Below, piece by piece: positions 9,672 through 17,971 of a stretch of 64,000 nt of DNA (positions are counted from its first letter, which is position 1; every line of letters starts with the position of its first letter). Position numbers and translations under genes: made by a program. The notes under the pieces are model-generated. The model was not told the origin of the DNA and ran no database searches. It saw only the letters and a list, made by a program, of their open reading frames with translations. Origin of the DNA: CAWBRT01 sp963814745. Lineage in GTDB: Bacteria > Acidobacteriota > Terriglobia > Terriglobales > Acidobacteriaceae. Location: positions 1 to 64,000 of the forward strand of contig CAWFEA010000028.1 of NCBI GenBank assembly GCA_963814745.1, written 5' to 3'.

Positions 9672-10990
9672 GCTTCACCTCTCCGGCGGGTTTCATTTTT
9701 GGCTTGAGCATTTCTTCGACCTTGAATTCGCGAAAGGCGACCAACCCTGTCGGGCGGAAGATCATCACCAGGATCAGCAGGACAGGAATGACGATCCATT
9801 TGAGGATCTCCAGGGGACGAAGCGCTTCCATCAATACGTTGAGTCCCACGGCCCCCACGATTGAGCCCACCACGGAGTTCAACCCTCCCAAGTAGACCAT
9901 GGCCAGCACCTCGCTCAGCTTCAGGATGCCAAAGGATCCTGGGTTCACGTACCGGATGACATGAGCGAGTAACCCGCCGGCCACTCCCGCCCAGAAGGCC
10001 GAAAAAAGGAAAGCCATCATCTTGGTGCGGCGGGTATTGATGGTCATGGCGTTCGCCGCGATCTCATCGTCCCGCACGGCATTGAGCGCCTTGCCCAGCG
10101 TCGAGCGGACGAAGTTATTGATGGTCAGCACACCGAACGCAGCGACCGCGAAGACCACGGGCAGGCTGGCAAAATCCGGCTGTCCCATGAACCCCCGTGC
10201 GCCTCCGACAATATCGAGGTTCTCGATGAGACTCTTCACGATAAAGGTGAAGGCCAGGGAAATGATTGCCAGATAGTCCCCGCGGGTCCGGAAGGACGGG
10301 ATGGCGACAAACAGGGCTCCGAAAGCCGCCACTAATCCCCCCCACGACCAAGGACAGCAGGAAAATCAAGAGCCCTGGAACGTGGGGAAGAAGCGGCGCC
10401 CCTAGAATTTTATTCTGGACAAAGCACAGGACCGTGACGACCGAGGCTGCGTAAGCCCCCAGAGCCATGAACCCCGGGTGGGAGCAGGAGAATTCCCCCA
10501 TGAAGCCGTTGACCACATTCAAGCTTAGGGTCACGATAATCGCGATCAGGGCGAGTTTGAGGAGGAGCACCCGGTAGTCGCCGAGCGCGGCCCACTGGCT
10601 CAGGACCGCATACAGGAGGGCCAAGTGGATCAGGAGCGAAACCCGCTGCGGGAAGCGAAGCAACTGCTTCGCCAGCCAGTTCGCGGGCCAAGAACTCAGC
10701 CAGGAGACTATCCCAAAAGGCAGGAGATAGATCAGCAGCACATAAAGAATTACTCCCGGTATGAGGGCGGGTTGCCCGAAGACAATCTCGAAACCAAAGA
10801 GGGCAGGCATCTCACTCATGTCGAGATTCACCGCCAGCGGGTAGCCTGCGAACCGTTCGACCATCACTGCCGCCAGCGCACCCAGGAGCCAGCCTAACAG
10901 TGGAACCTGGGCAAATGCATCACGTATTCTTGCCAGAAATCTCATGGGACCCACCCGGTGCGTCGTCAGCCCAGCGCGTTCGATTGGCAT
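9649..10990 (-). CDS. livM: Branched-chain amino acid ABC transporter permease LivM (cluster 1), homopolymer frameshift
   Basis: Membrane permease of the HAAT importer, about 445 residues when restored. ATG at 10988-10990 has AGGAGG upstream. The first 110 residues form an extension with two or more helices before the conserved LivM core (LIHLALLYAV, LSLNVVNGFMGEFSCSHPGFMALGAYA). The frame breaks in a run of seven C (10337-10343, plus strand), between LSLVVGG and LVAAFGALFVA; six would give a continuous protein. The C-terminal part has the permease motif GKALNAVRDDEIAANAM and the final helices ending FRPTGLVAF. The long N-terminus also occurs in some other LivM proteins. Confidence 0.92.
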
Positions 10991-11009
10991 CTTCGGTCGA
11001 ACCTCCTCG

Positions 11010-11933
11010 CTACAGCCTTAACTGAGCACTGTAGGGCTCGCCAAAGAACCCGTGAGGCCGGAAGGTGAGGATGATGAGAATGATCGAATAGGCAATAAGA
11101 TCGCGAACCGTGGATGGAAAGATCGTCGCGACGAAGATCTCGATGAATCCGAGAAGAAAGCCAGCCATCGCCGCGCCTATAACCGACCCCCGTCCGCCCA
11201 GAATAGCGGCGACAAACGCCTTCCAGCCGACGAGGATCCCCATGTACGGGTCCAGGACAGGATAGGCGATCCCATAGAGGATGCCGGCCGCGGCTGCCAG
11301 TGCCGAACCGAGGGCAAAGGTCAGAACGGCGACAGAGCTACTGGACACTCCCATCAATGGCACGGCGACGTAGTCGTACGCCATGGCGCGCATGGCCAAG
11401 CCCCACTTGGTGTGGCGCACGACCTGATGCAGGGCAAGCATGAGCAGTACGGACACGACAACGATGATGATCCGAGTGTTAGTGACGCTCACTCCGCCAA
11501 GCTGGTAACTTCGAGTTTCGATCAGGGTAGGAAAGTTCCGGCGTGCCGCTCCAAAAAGTTTTAGGTTCCCCGTCTCCAGAATAATGCCGATCATCAACCC
11601 CGTGATGGCGGCTGAGGCCCGCGGCGCATTCCGCAAGGGCCGATACCCGATTCTCTCGACGATCATCCCCAGGAGCGAAGTGGCGAGCATGGCCAAGACG
11701 ATCGTGAGCGCCAAGATGAGCCAATGGGGAAGCGGCAGCCACCCCGCCGCGGCAATTGAAACCAGCCCAGAAGAGATGAAGAACCCGATGTAGGCCCCAG
11801 ACATGAAAATATCCCCATGGGCAAAGTTGAACAGCATTAGCACGCTGTAGACCATCGAATAGCCCAGGGCGATCAGGGCGTAAAAGCTGCCCGCCTGCAG
11901 CGCATTGATCACGTTTTGCAGGAAAGATGCCAT
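11010..11933 (-). CDS. livH: Branched-chain amino acid ABC transporter permease LivH (cluster 1)
   Basis: Membrane permease of the HAAT importer, 307 residues with about eight helices. Family segments are LQAGSFYALIALGYSMVYSV, LFNFAHGDIFMSGAY, RPLRNAPRASAAITGLMIG, GLAMRAMAYD and the closing LTFRPHGFFGE. ATG at 11931-11933 has GGAG upstream. It lies 19 bases before the livM start and 134 bases after the binding-protein gene ends, within the same operon. Confidence 0.95.
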   Translation of the reverse strand: MASFLQNVINALQAGSFYALIALGYSMVYSVLMLFNFAHGDIFMSGAYIGFFISSGLVSIAAAGWLPLPHWLILALTIVLAMLATSLLGMIVERIGYRPLRNAPRASAAITGLMIGIILETGNLKLFGAARRNFPTLIETRSYQLGGVSVTNTRIIIVVVSVLLMLALHQVVRHTKWGLAMRAMAYDYVAVPLMGVSSSSVAVLTFALGSALAAAAGILYGIAYPVLDPYMGILVGWKAFVAAILGGRGSVIGAAMAGFLLGFIEIFVATIFPSTVRDLIAYSIILIILTFRPHGFFGEPYSAQLRL

Positions 11934-12067
11934 TCCGTTTGCTCCTCTTCGACAAAAGGTCGGACTCAGAGCTTTGGCGCCCTGCGCCCGACCCTCGCCA
12001 CACGTAGCTTCCGCGCTGCGGAGCCGAACGTCAATCGTCGGCTACCTGTGATACATCCCGCTCTCGT

Positions 12068-13252
12068 TTACTTTGGACACACCTGTTTGAAGAAGGCGAA
12101 CTCCCCCTTATCACTGATTTTGACAATAACGGCACACTTGACCGGGTCGCCACTTCCCGGGTGGAAGGTCATCTCACCCGTGATCCCTTTGAAGTCTCGG
12201 ATGCTGGCGATGGCGTCGCGGACGCATTTCCTATCCACCTTGATATCGCCCGTGATCTTGCCACACTTCTGGATGCCGGTCTGGACGATCCCCATCGCAT
12301 CCCACGTCAGGGCCGCCACATCATCAGGCACGTAGCCGTGCTCCTTGTTGTAGCGATCGATGAACGCCTTGGTCGGGCCCGTGGCGCCTGCGGCGGCATA
12401 GTGGGTGCTGAAGAACAGGCCATTACAGTCACTGCCGCACAGCTTCGTCAGTTCCGCCGAACCCCAACTGTCGCTCCCCACAATAGGCTTGTTGAAGCCC
12501 AGTTGGTGCGCCTGCTTCACGATCAAAGGAACCTCATCGTAGTATTGTGGTGTAAAGAGGAACTGGGCCCCGGAGTTCTTGATCTTGGTGAGCTGCGCGC
12601 TAAAGTCCTTGTCCTTCGTCGTAAAGCTCTCGTAGGCGACGACGGAGCCAGCCCCGTGCAGGTCTTCCCAAGCCTTCTTGAAGAACTCGGCCAACCCCTT
12701 GGGATAGTCGCTCCCCACATCGTACAGGACCGCCGCCTTCGTAAATTTGAACTGGTCGGTAACGAAGTTGGCCGCCACCGGTCCCTGAAATGGATCCAGG
12801 AAACAGGCGCGGAAGACCCATGGACGGTTGAGCGTGGCATTGGGGTTGGTCGACCAGGGGGTGACCATGGGGGTTTCGTAGTTGTTGGCGACCTCGCCGG
12901 CGGGCACTGCCTGCTTGGAAGCCTGCGGCCCGACAATCACGAGAACCCTGTCCTGCGTGATCATCTTGGTGTTGGCGGCCACTGCCGACTCGGCTTTGGC
13001 CTCGTTATCCTCAATCATGAGCTCGACCTTGTACTTCCTGTTCCCAACCTGCAAGCCACCGGCCTTGTTAATGTCGTCCAGCCACATCTGGGCGGCGAAC
13101 TTGGTGCCCTCGCCGACCTTGGGAATGTCACCGGTGAGTGGCGCATTAACCCCAATTCGAATTGTGGTCGGGGGTGCTGCGCTGATGACGAGCACATACC
13201 CGAGCAGAATCGATAGCAAGGCGAAAACTACCATCACGTTCTTTCTAACCAT
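12068..13252 (-). CDS. Branched-chain amino acid-type substrate-binding protein (LivK-like, cluster 1)
   Basis: Periplasmic binding protein of the type I fold (Peripla_BP_6) that supplies ligand to LivHM. I choose ATG at 13250-13252 because AAGGAGG sits 5 bases before it; an in-frame TTG further upstream lies inside that site. An N-terminal signal peptide (VMVVFALLSILLGYVLVISA) leads into IRIGVNAPLTGDIPKVGEG, the usual start of the ligand domain. VIVGPQASKQAV and AFIDRYNKEHGYVPDDVAALTWDA are further family segments. Four cysteines in the C-terminal third may form disulfides. Ligand could be branched-chain or other amino acids, amides or aromatic acids. Confidence 0.93.
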   Translation of the reverse strand: MVRKNVMVVFALLSILLGYVLVISAAPPTTIRIGVNAPLTGDIPKVGEGTKFAAQMWLDDINKAGGLQVGNRKYKVELMIEDNEAKAESAVAANTKMITQDRVLVIVGPQASKQAVPAGEVANNYETPMVTPWSTNPNATLNRPWVFRACFLDPFQGPVAANFVTDQFKFTKAAVLYDVGSDYPKGLAEFFKKAWEDLHGAGSVVAYESFTTKDKDFSAQLTKIKNSGAQFLFTPQYYDEVPLIVKQAHQLGFNKPIVGSDSWGSAELTKLCGSDCNGLFFSTHYAAAGATGPTKAFIDRYNKEHGYVPDDVAALTWDAMGIVQTGIQKCGKITGDIKVDRKCVRDAIASIRDFKGITGEMTFHPGSGDPVKCAVIVKISDKGEFAFFKQVCPK

Positions 13253-13733
13253 TTTCTCCTCCTTAGTCAATTAACCTCATCTCTTCCCGTGCCACGGGTG
13301 CCCCCTCCAGGGAGCATTTCGCATGATCACCTCCTTCCCCACTCAGGACCTGCTCGGAATCATCCAGCAACCCGTACGGAAAAGAGCCTGCTCCCGAGGT
13401 CAGCCGGCCCAGTTGCAGGGGAAGAAGCGTGACCCCGGTAGACACTGCCGCTGTAAAAAAGCATCTTACACGTAGCAGCGGACTTATCGCACAAAGCTGG
13501 GCGACTGTCAAGCACAAAGGCGAAGGCAGGATGCAGCCCCTTCGCGCAGCCAAGCTAACGAAAAACGGCCTTTTCCAAAAGTGCGAAGCCGGGCTGCTGT
13601 TTACGGGCAATCCGGAAATTGGCAATCCGACCGGCCGCCGAATTGTGGCGAAAAGTTGTCCAGGCGCACGGACTTCTGTTGAGCTAATGCGGCATGCTGT
13701 CGGAGATCCGCGTGTTGCCCGCGGCGGCAAAGT
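13253..13733. other. Intergenic region upstream of liv cluster 1
   Basis: About 480 bases with no supported gene. It should contain the promoter of the minus-strand liv operon, but I see no clear -10/-35 pair or operator. A 155-codon open frame here has no recognisable features. Confidence 0.5.
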
Positions 13734-14291
13734 TTATAGCTGCTTGATCCAGTCGTCTGTCTTCATGACGCTGCTAAACCGCATCTGCTGTGTGACCAAG
13801 ATCGCCCGATGCAACTCTTCATCGGAGACCGCTCCCGCGGCGTTCTTGATTGCCAGTGTGCCGGTTCCATCGGAAAGAAACTCCACTCCGAAGCCGAGGT
13901 GCGTTGCCTGACGTGCAGTCGTGTCGCAACACATCTGGGTCATGTAGCCAGCAATAACCACCGTCTGTACACCTCGCGCGCGTAGCCACTTCTCGAGCTC
14001 CGTGCCGGTAAAGCTGCCGGGTAGCGACTTGTGGATAAGCACATCATGCGGTCGCGCCAACACCTCCGCATGCAGTTCCCAATCTTTGCTGCCTTTGCGA
14101 AAAGTGGCGGACTCAGGCTGCGGCGACGCGTGCTGAATCGCGACTATCGGCACCCCATGCTCACGCGCCGCGTCCATCGCGCGCAGCACGTTCGCCAAAC
14201 TCCCGGCGGGATACGTAATGGGCAGCTTCCCCGTGAAATATTCATTCTGTACGTCAATAACCAACAGTGCGCGTTTCTGGTTCTCAGTCAT
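13734..14291 (-). CDS. Isochorismatase-family cysteine hydrolase
   Basis: Cytoplasmic hydrolase of the isochorismatase/nicotinamidase superfamily, 185 residues from the ATG at 14289-14291 (MTENQKRALLVIDVQNEYF). The catalytic triad is visible: Asp in LLVIDVQNEY, Lys in LIHKSLPGSF and Cys in GYMTQMCCDTTARQA. The superfamily cleaves amides such as nicotinamide, N-carbamoyl amines or vinyl ethers; this member cannot be assigned further. The same frame stays open upstream for 82 more codons, but those encode the tail of an IS66 TnpA remnant, so the internal ATG is the natural start. The insertion-sequence end lies directly in front of the gene and may have replaced its promoter. Confidence 0.9.
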   Translation of the reverse strand: MTENQKRALLVIDVQNEYFTGKLPITYPAGSLANVLRAMDAAREHGVPIVAIQHASPQPESATFRKGSKDWELHAEVLARPHDVLIHKSLPGSFTGTELEKWLRARGVQTVVIAGYMTQMCCDTTARQATHLGFGVEFLSDGTGTLAIKNAAGAVSDEELHRAILVTQQMRFSSVMKTDDWIKQL

Positions 14292-14309
14292 GAAGGGTAT
14301 TGTAGGCTT

Positions 14310-14723
14310 AGCGGCGTCAACCTGGCCGATGATACGGATCTGTGCCTTTCCGAAGGTGAGCTCGATCGAACCCGGTGAGGTCATGGCAGCAGGTTCGCGA
14401 ACTACATCCGGCTGGCGGCTCACAGATAGCGCGGGCTGCTCCTGCTCGCGCTCAACCTCGGCAGTGACTGCTACGGGTAATAGCCGCACGCAACTCGTAC
14501 CCGCTTCGCTGGCCGATGCCGGGTTCGTACTCCCCAACCGTCCGGCCTGCTACAGCTTGCGCCACGCAAACACCTGGTTCGCGTTCACGCCGTGCATACG
14601 CGCCACGACCGCAACCGAGCTTCCCGGCACCAGTGTCTCCTCGACGATGCGCCGTCGCTCATCAGCGGTTCGGAAGCGCCGTTTAGTTTCGGGGTGGGAA
14701 ACGGACTGAGGGACTGTGCCCAT
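14310..14723 (-). pseudogene. tnpA: IS66-family accessory protein TnpA, nonsense-mutated and truncated
   Basis: The frame from ATG at 14721-14723 reads a helix-turn-helix protein: ETKRRFRTADERRRIVEETL, then PGSSVAVVARMHGVNANQVF and AWRKL, which is the IS66 OrfA/TnpA DNA-binding pattern (PGxSVxxVARxHGVNxNxxFxWR). A TAG stop then falls where these proteins normally have Tyr (WRKLYxAG). After the stop the frame continues to a segment GSIELTFGKAQIRIIGQVDA, which corresponds to the usual TnpA C-terminus, and then passes in frame into the hydrolase. One nonsense mutation plus loss of the rest of the element makes it non-functional. Confidence 0.7.
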
Positions 14724-14820
14724 GCTCTCCTCTTCGCAGGCGCGACTGCTTGCCGCGCCACAAAAGGAGAATGCCTATGCCAACTCGCTTTCGTCCGGAC
14801 GGTCTAAACTCCACGCTTAC
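14310..14820 (-). mobile_element. IS66-family insertion sequence remnant, one end plus tnpA
   Basis: The minus strand starts with GTAAGCG at 14820, which matches the GTAA-type terminal inverted repeat known for IS66-family elements, and about 100 bases later an IS66 TnpA-like frame begins. Homology stops near 14310, where the sequence runs into the isochorismatase gene; tnpB, tnpC and the other end are missing. It is therefore a truncated relic that cannot move by itself. Confidence 0.65.
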
Positions 14821-14880
14821 CCCGATCAGGCGAAGGCGAGCGCACCAAAGTAAACGAGCAGACGGGCAAAAAAAGATCCT

Positions 14881-15726
14881 TTGGCAGAGCTTGGCGGACA
14901 CCTAGTCTCTCCCGCGGCTGATAAACCCAAAAATGGCGCGACCCTTGGATCTGCATATACGGTATCGGTCTGTCCCCCGAGCCTTCCAGCAGGCACCAAA
15001 TCCAAGCTATTTTCGCCGGAAGAATTGAAAAAAATGGTTGGGACTGATGCTGAACTTTCGGGATACAACCCGTACCGGTTGGAGTGGACCGGTGGCCATT
15101 ATGTTTGGCAGGTTACTTGGAAAATCAGTTTGGGATTTTCGAACAATACCAACCACGGTGTTTCGGCCCTCGAGGTGGAATTAACGCTACGGCACGCCGG
15201 CACGTCTACAAAAGAACGGCATTTGGTATCTCTCAATCCGATTATTGGTCCCGGCCAAGCGGGCACGGAACCTGTCAGTCTCCGCCGGATGACAGAGGAG
15301 GGCCGGGACCCACTCGGTCTGCAGGAGTGGCGCGTCACGAAAGTTTGGGGGGCACCATTAGTTCGCTATCGCTCTGACCTTTTATCCATGCCGATGTCGG
15401 CGGCACGAGTAGTTCGCGAGCTTTCGAAAATAGCCCACGTTCGGAAGGCTGCCTCGTCCATTAGGCGCGACTTGTTGTTGACCTCGGTGGTACGACAGAC
15501 GCCAGCCCACCAAGTCCAGGGACCTGGACTCCCGAGTCCACGAACCTGGACTTCAGCTCGACGCCGCCCCCGGTGTCTCTGTTTAGTATTTCGGACTCGC
15601 CTGCTACAAGCAACAGCAGCTTCCCGGGCAGTACGCGTGTTTCAGGCGTTAGTGTGCGCCGGAGATTTCTCGTTCCACGCCGCGCTCATTAGGGGAATCG
15701 AGTGCCGCACTGTCGGGGTTCAGTAA
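14881..15726 (+). CDS. Unrecognised protein fragment, 5' end lost at the IS66 end
   Basis: I do not recognise a family. The frame is open from just after a TAA at 14851 and has no ATG near its beginning (the first possible start is TTG at 14881). Residues 1-160 look like real protein (EELKKMVGTDAELSGYNPYR, GGHYVWQVTWKISLGFSNNT, GVSALEVELTLRHAGTSTKE), with an alternating hydrophobic pattern like a beta-rich domain. After a G6 run near 15346 the composition changes to Arg- and Pro-rich sequence unlike the first part, so the true frame has probably shifted or ended. The IS66 end lies 60 bases upstream, suggesting that an insertion removed the start. Confidence 0.4.
   Translation: MAELGGHLVSPAADKPKNGATLGSAYTVSVCPPSLPAGTKSKLFSPEELKKMVGTDAELSGYNPYRLEWTGGHYVWQVTWKISLGFSNNTNHGVSALEVELTLRHAGTSTKERHLVSLNPIIGPGQAGTEPVSLRRMTEEGRDPLGLQEWRVTKVWGAPLVRYRSDLLSMPMSAARVVRELSKIAHVRKAASSIRRDLLLTSVVRQTPAHQVQGPGLPSPRTWTSARRRPRCLCLVFRTRLLQATAASRAVRVFQALVCAGDFSFHAALIRGIECRTVGVQ
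15513..15600. repeat. Diverged direct repeat, copy A
   Basis: About 88 bases starting AGTCCAGGGACCTGGACT and containing GTTTAGTATTTCGGACTC. It aligns over its whole length with 16383-16466 in the same orientation, with several small gaps. On the minus strand both copies keep an open frame with similar residues (ESEILNRDTG in A, EFELLNGDAG in B), so they may be remains of duplicated coding sequence. Confidence 0.6.
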
Positions 15727-16206
15727 TCCTTCGTGCCGGGGACCGAGACCGAGTTTGATAAGAGCGCGCGAGTCAGGGATGATCTTGGTCTGCCAGCCGT
15801 TTTCCGCCTGATAGCGGATCATCGCGTGCTTTGCGCGCTGGTCCCAAACGCCGGAAGGTTTGCCATCGAGATAATGCTCACGAATAAGCGCCGACTGAAT
15901 TTGCCTGGCGCGCTCGGAACGGATGTATCGTTGCCCGCGGCGCCTGCGTGCAGCTGAGGCCGCGTGCTTACGTTTGACTGCGACGGAGTGCACCTGGTTC
16001 TTGGGGGAGACAGCCGCGGGGCGTACCTTTGCTCGCTCGACTGAGGCATGGGGATTTCTACGCACAAGGTGTGCAGACGGTTCTGGCGCACCGCTCTCGC
16101 GGCTGGCCTCGGCCGAGGCGGCGCTCACAAAGAAAAGAATTGCACAAACCGTTAAGAGGACGGCCTTTCGTAAAGCGATCGACGGAAAAGCTGCCTTCGA
16201 ACGCAA
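15649..16206 (-). CDS. Secreted basic protein with a peptidoglycan-binding-like domain
   Basis: A 185-residue protein with a signal peptide (AVLLTVCAILFFVSAASA), a low-complexity basic middle part (HAASAARRRRGQRYIRSE) and a C-terminal PGBD-like three-helix domain: ARQIQSALIREHYLDGKPSG, then WDQRAKHAMIRYQAENGW and SRALIKLGLG. Such domains bind peptidoglycan or similar glycans in the cell envelope. The start is uncertain: the frame opens with TTG at 16204-16206 with a GAGG upstream and no ATG before the signal peptide. The gene lies between two diverged direct repeats. Confidence 0.75.
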   Translation of the reverse strand: MRSKAAFPSIALRKAVLLTVCAILFFVSAASAEASRESGAPEPSAHLVRRNPHASVERAKVRPAAVSPKNQVHSVAVKRKHAASAARRRRGQRYIRSERARQIQSALIREHYLDGKPSGVWDQRAKHAMIRYQAENGWQTKIIPDSRALIKLGLGPRHEGLLNPDSAALDSPNERGVEREISGAH

Positions 16207-16745
16207 GTGACACCTCAGCGAAAAGAATCGGACAGCACTTCATTCGCGAGATCATCTCCGGCCGGTCCCGAACATCATGCCTATCATGATGCTTCAGCGC
16301 CAGCCGCGGAAGGTTACGGGAGGGCGCCAGCTACGAAGGCGTTGGAGCCGTACTGGCCCTGTCCATTTGGAACCCCGACACTACAGTCCAGGACCCTGGA
16401 CGTCGAGTCCAGGAACGTGAACTCGAACTCATACCCTGCGTCTCCGTTTAGTAATTCGAACTCTCGCGCCGACGTTGATGTATTAACGCCGGTCAACTTA
16501 ACGGGCCGTCTCTTTCCTCGCTCTAGAAAGAATAGACCTGGGTGCATCGCTGAAGTTCGTGAACGAGGCTGGTGCCCTAAAAGCTCATCTCGCGTTCAAA
16601 AAAATAATTTGTCCGTTACCAGGGGTGTGTCTAAGGAATCTAAGAAAAATACAATGCTCGGGCCGCGATGGAGGTAGATAAACCACGTTCGATTAATTCG
16701 ACCGCGATAAAGAGGTCTCGAGTGGGTGGCGCCGCCAACCGGTAG
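16207..16745. other. Region without a clear gene, containing repeat copy B
   Basis: About 540 bases between the peptidoglycan-binding protein and the integrase. It holds copy B of the diverged repeat (16383-16466). Open frames on both strands (156 codons plus, 77 codons minus) have no start signal or family motif that I can recognise. The minus-strand frame is the one conserved between repeat copies. Confidence 0.5.
16383..16466. repeat. Diverged direct repeat, copy B
   Basis: Starts AGTCCAGGACCCTGGACGTC and contains TCTCCGTTTAGTAATTCGAA, matching copy A at 15513-15600 with moderate divergence. The two copies lie about 870 bases apart and bracket the peptidoglycan-binding gene. Confidence 0.6.
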
Positions 16746-17610
16746 GTGAACCGCACGGTGGCAAATGGACCTGGCGCTTGGAACGCGGAAGCGCAAACGG
16801 ATCACCGATTCGCTGTCCCGGAATCGGGGGCAGCGATTGAGGCCACCCAATTGGCCGGCATGAGGCTGGATCGGATCACAACGGACGCTGTTGCCGCCAT
16901 TCAGCTCGACGATTCCCCGTCGTGGCAGAATCAGGCATTGCGGACGCTGAGCGTCATTCTGGCGAAGGGAGTGGAGCATCGCTACCTGAGCAAGAAACCT
17001 ACAATCAAACTGATGAAGGAGAGACGCCGGGAATGCATCATTGATGACAAAGCCGAGGCGCTGTTATTGGAATCGGCAGAGCAACCCCTAAAGGACGTGC
17101 TGATCATCATGCGCGATATGGGCCTGCGGCCCGATGAAGTGTTCCGTATGAAATGGGAGCATGTCCATTGGGAGAAGCAGCTGTACCTCAACCCCTATGG
17201 GAAAAGCCGGAAAGCACGGCGCTGGACCCCAATGAGTCAGCGGGTATTTGAGGCTCTCAAGGAAAAACTGCACCAACAGTTTGCTCCCAGGGTCACGCGT
17301 CGTCGGGAACCGGCCCTACCGCCGGCTCCGTGTGAATGGGTGTTCCCGTCCAAGAAAGCCGAGTCGGGGCGCCTGACCACGGTCGCCAAGCAGTTCCGCG
17401 AGGCGCTTGGCCGGCCTGCCCGAGACCCTGAAGCTCTACGGTGCGCGCCACGCCTTTGCGACCTATGCCGTTGAGGCTACCGGGAACGTATTCGCCGTAG
17501 CCGACGCAATGGGCCATGAGGACCTGAAGACAACGCGCCTCTACCAGCATCCCGAACTGGGTGCAATTCGGGACGCCATTGACCAGCGCAACAACCGGAG
17601 GGTGATGTGA
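16746..17610 (+). CDS. Tyrosine recombinase / integrase, one frameshift, N-terminus probably incomplete
   Basis: Site-specific recombinase of the lambda-integrase family. Catalytic residues visible are the first Arg in DMGLRPDEVFRMKW, the beta-hairpin Lys region YGKSRKARRWTPMS, the H-x-x-R-like box YGARHAFATYAVE, His in AMGHEDLKTTRLYQH and the nucleophile Tyr in the same segment. The frame breaks at 17407-17408 (QFREAL then AGLPETLKLYGARH); one T fewer repairs it. The GTG at 16746 is arbitrary: the N-terminal arm-binding domain is missing or degenerate, although a core-binding part (SWQNQALRTLSVILAKGVEH) is present. The gene ends 90 bases from the 3' end of tRNA-Thr, the normal position of an integrase that uses a tRNA attachment site. 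Confidence 0.85.
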
Positions 17611-17653
17611 GAGTCCCCGCAAGTCCCCACAAAATCCCCCACAGTGCAAAACA

Positions 17654-17677
17654 ACGCCCGCCGGGCAAGGCGGGCGT
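17654..17677 (-). terminator. Rho-independent terminator downstream of tRNA-Thr
   Basis: A 9-bp stem (ACGCCCGCC / GGCGGGCGT) with a 6-base loop. Reading on the minus strand it follows the tRNA by 23 bases and is followed by TGTTTTG, giving a short U-rich tail. Confidence 0.7.
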
Positions 17678-17700
17678 GTTGCAGATGCTCAAGAAGTTAC

Positions 17701-17776
17701 TGGAGCCGACGATCGGACTTGAACCGATGACCTGTCGATTACGAATCGACTGCTCTACCAACTGAGCTACGTCGGC
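17701..17776 (-). tRNA. tRNA-Thr (anticodon CGT)
   Basis: The minus strand folds as a complete cloverleaf of 76 bases: acceptor GCCGACG pairing with CGTCGGC, D arm GCTC/GAGC, anticodon stem GTCGA/TCGAC with loop TTCGTAA (anticodon CGT, reading ACG), T arm ATCGG/CCGAT with loop TTCAAGT, and discriminator T followed by encoded CCA. Its 3' end faces the integrase gene. Confidence 0.97.
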
Positions 17777-17971
17777 CGACCAGTTGATTCTAAATAAGCC
17801 CGACATTTCCGTCAAAAATTTTGTCCAACGAATCCCACCAGCAGGCAGAGCCAGTCGCTGCGAACATCAAGCGCCGCGCCGTTTCCTGTTCTCCGGCAAG
17901 CGATCAAGACGTCCGATGTATCCAGACGCGCATGACATCCATGGCACTGATCGTAATGGTAAGCTAGCGGC

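Noticed and set aside
12161..13216. 351-codon open frame on the plus strand
   Set aside because: It is the complement of the binding-protein gene, which has signal peptide and family motifs.
13263..13730. 155-codon minus-strand frame before the liv operon
   Set aside because: No recognisable motif; contains the probable promoter region of the operon.
16207..16677. 156-codon plus-strand frame over repeat copy B
   Set aside because: Composition is Ser/Arg/Asn-rich without domains, and the repeat is better conserved on the minus strand.
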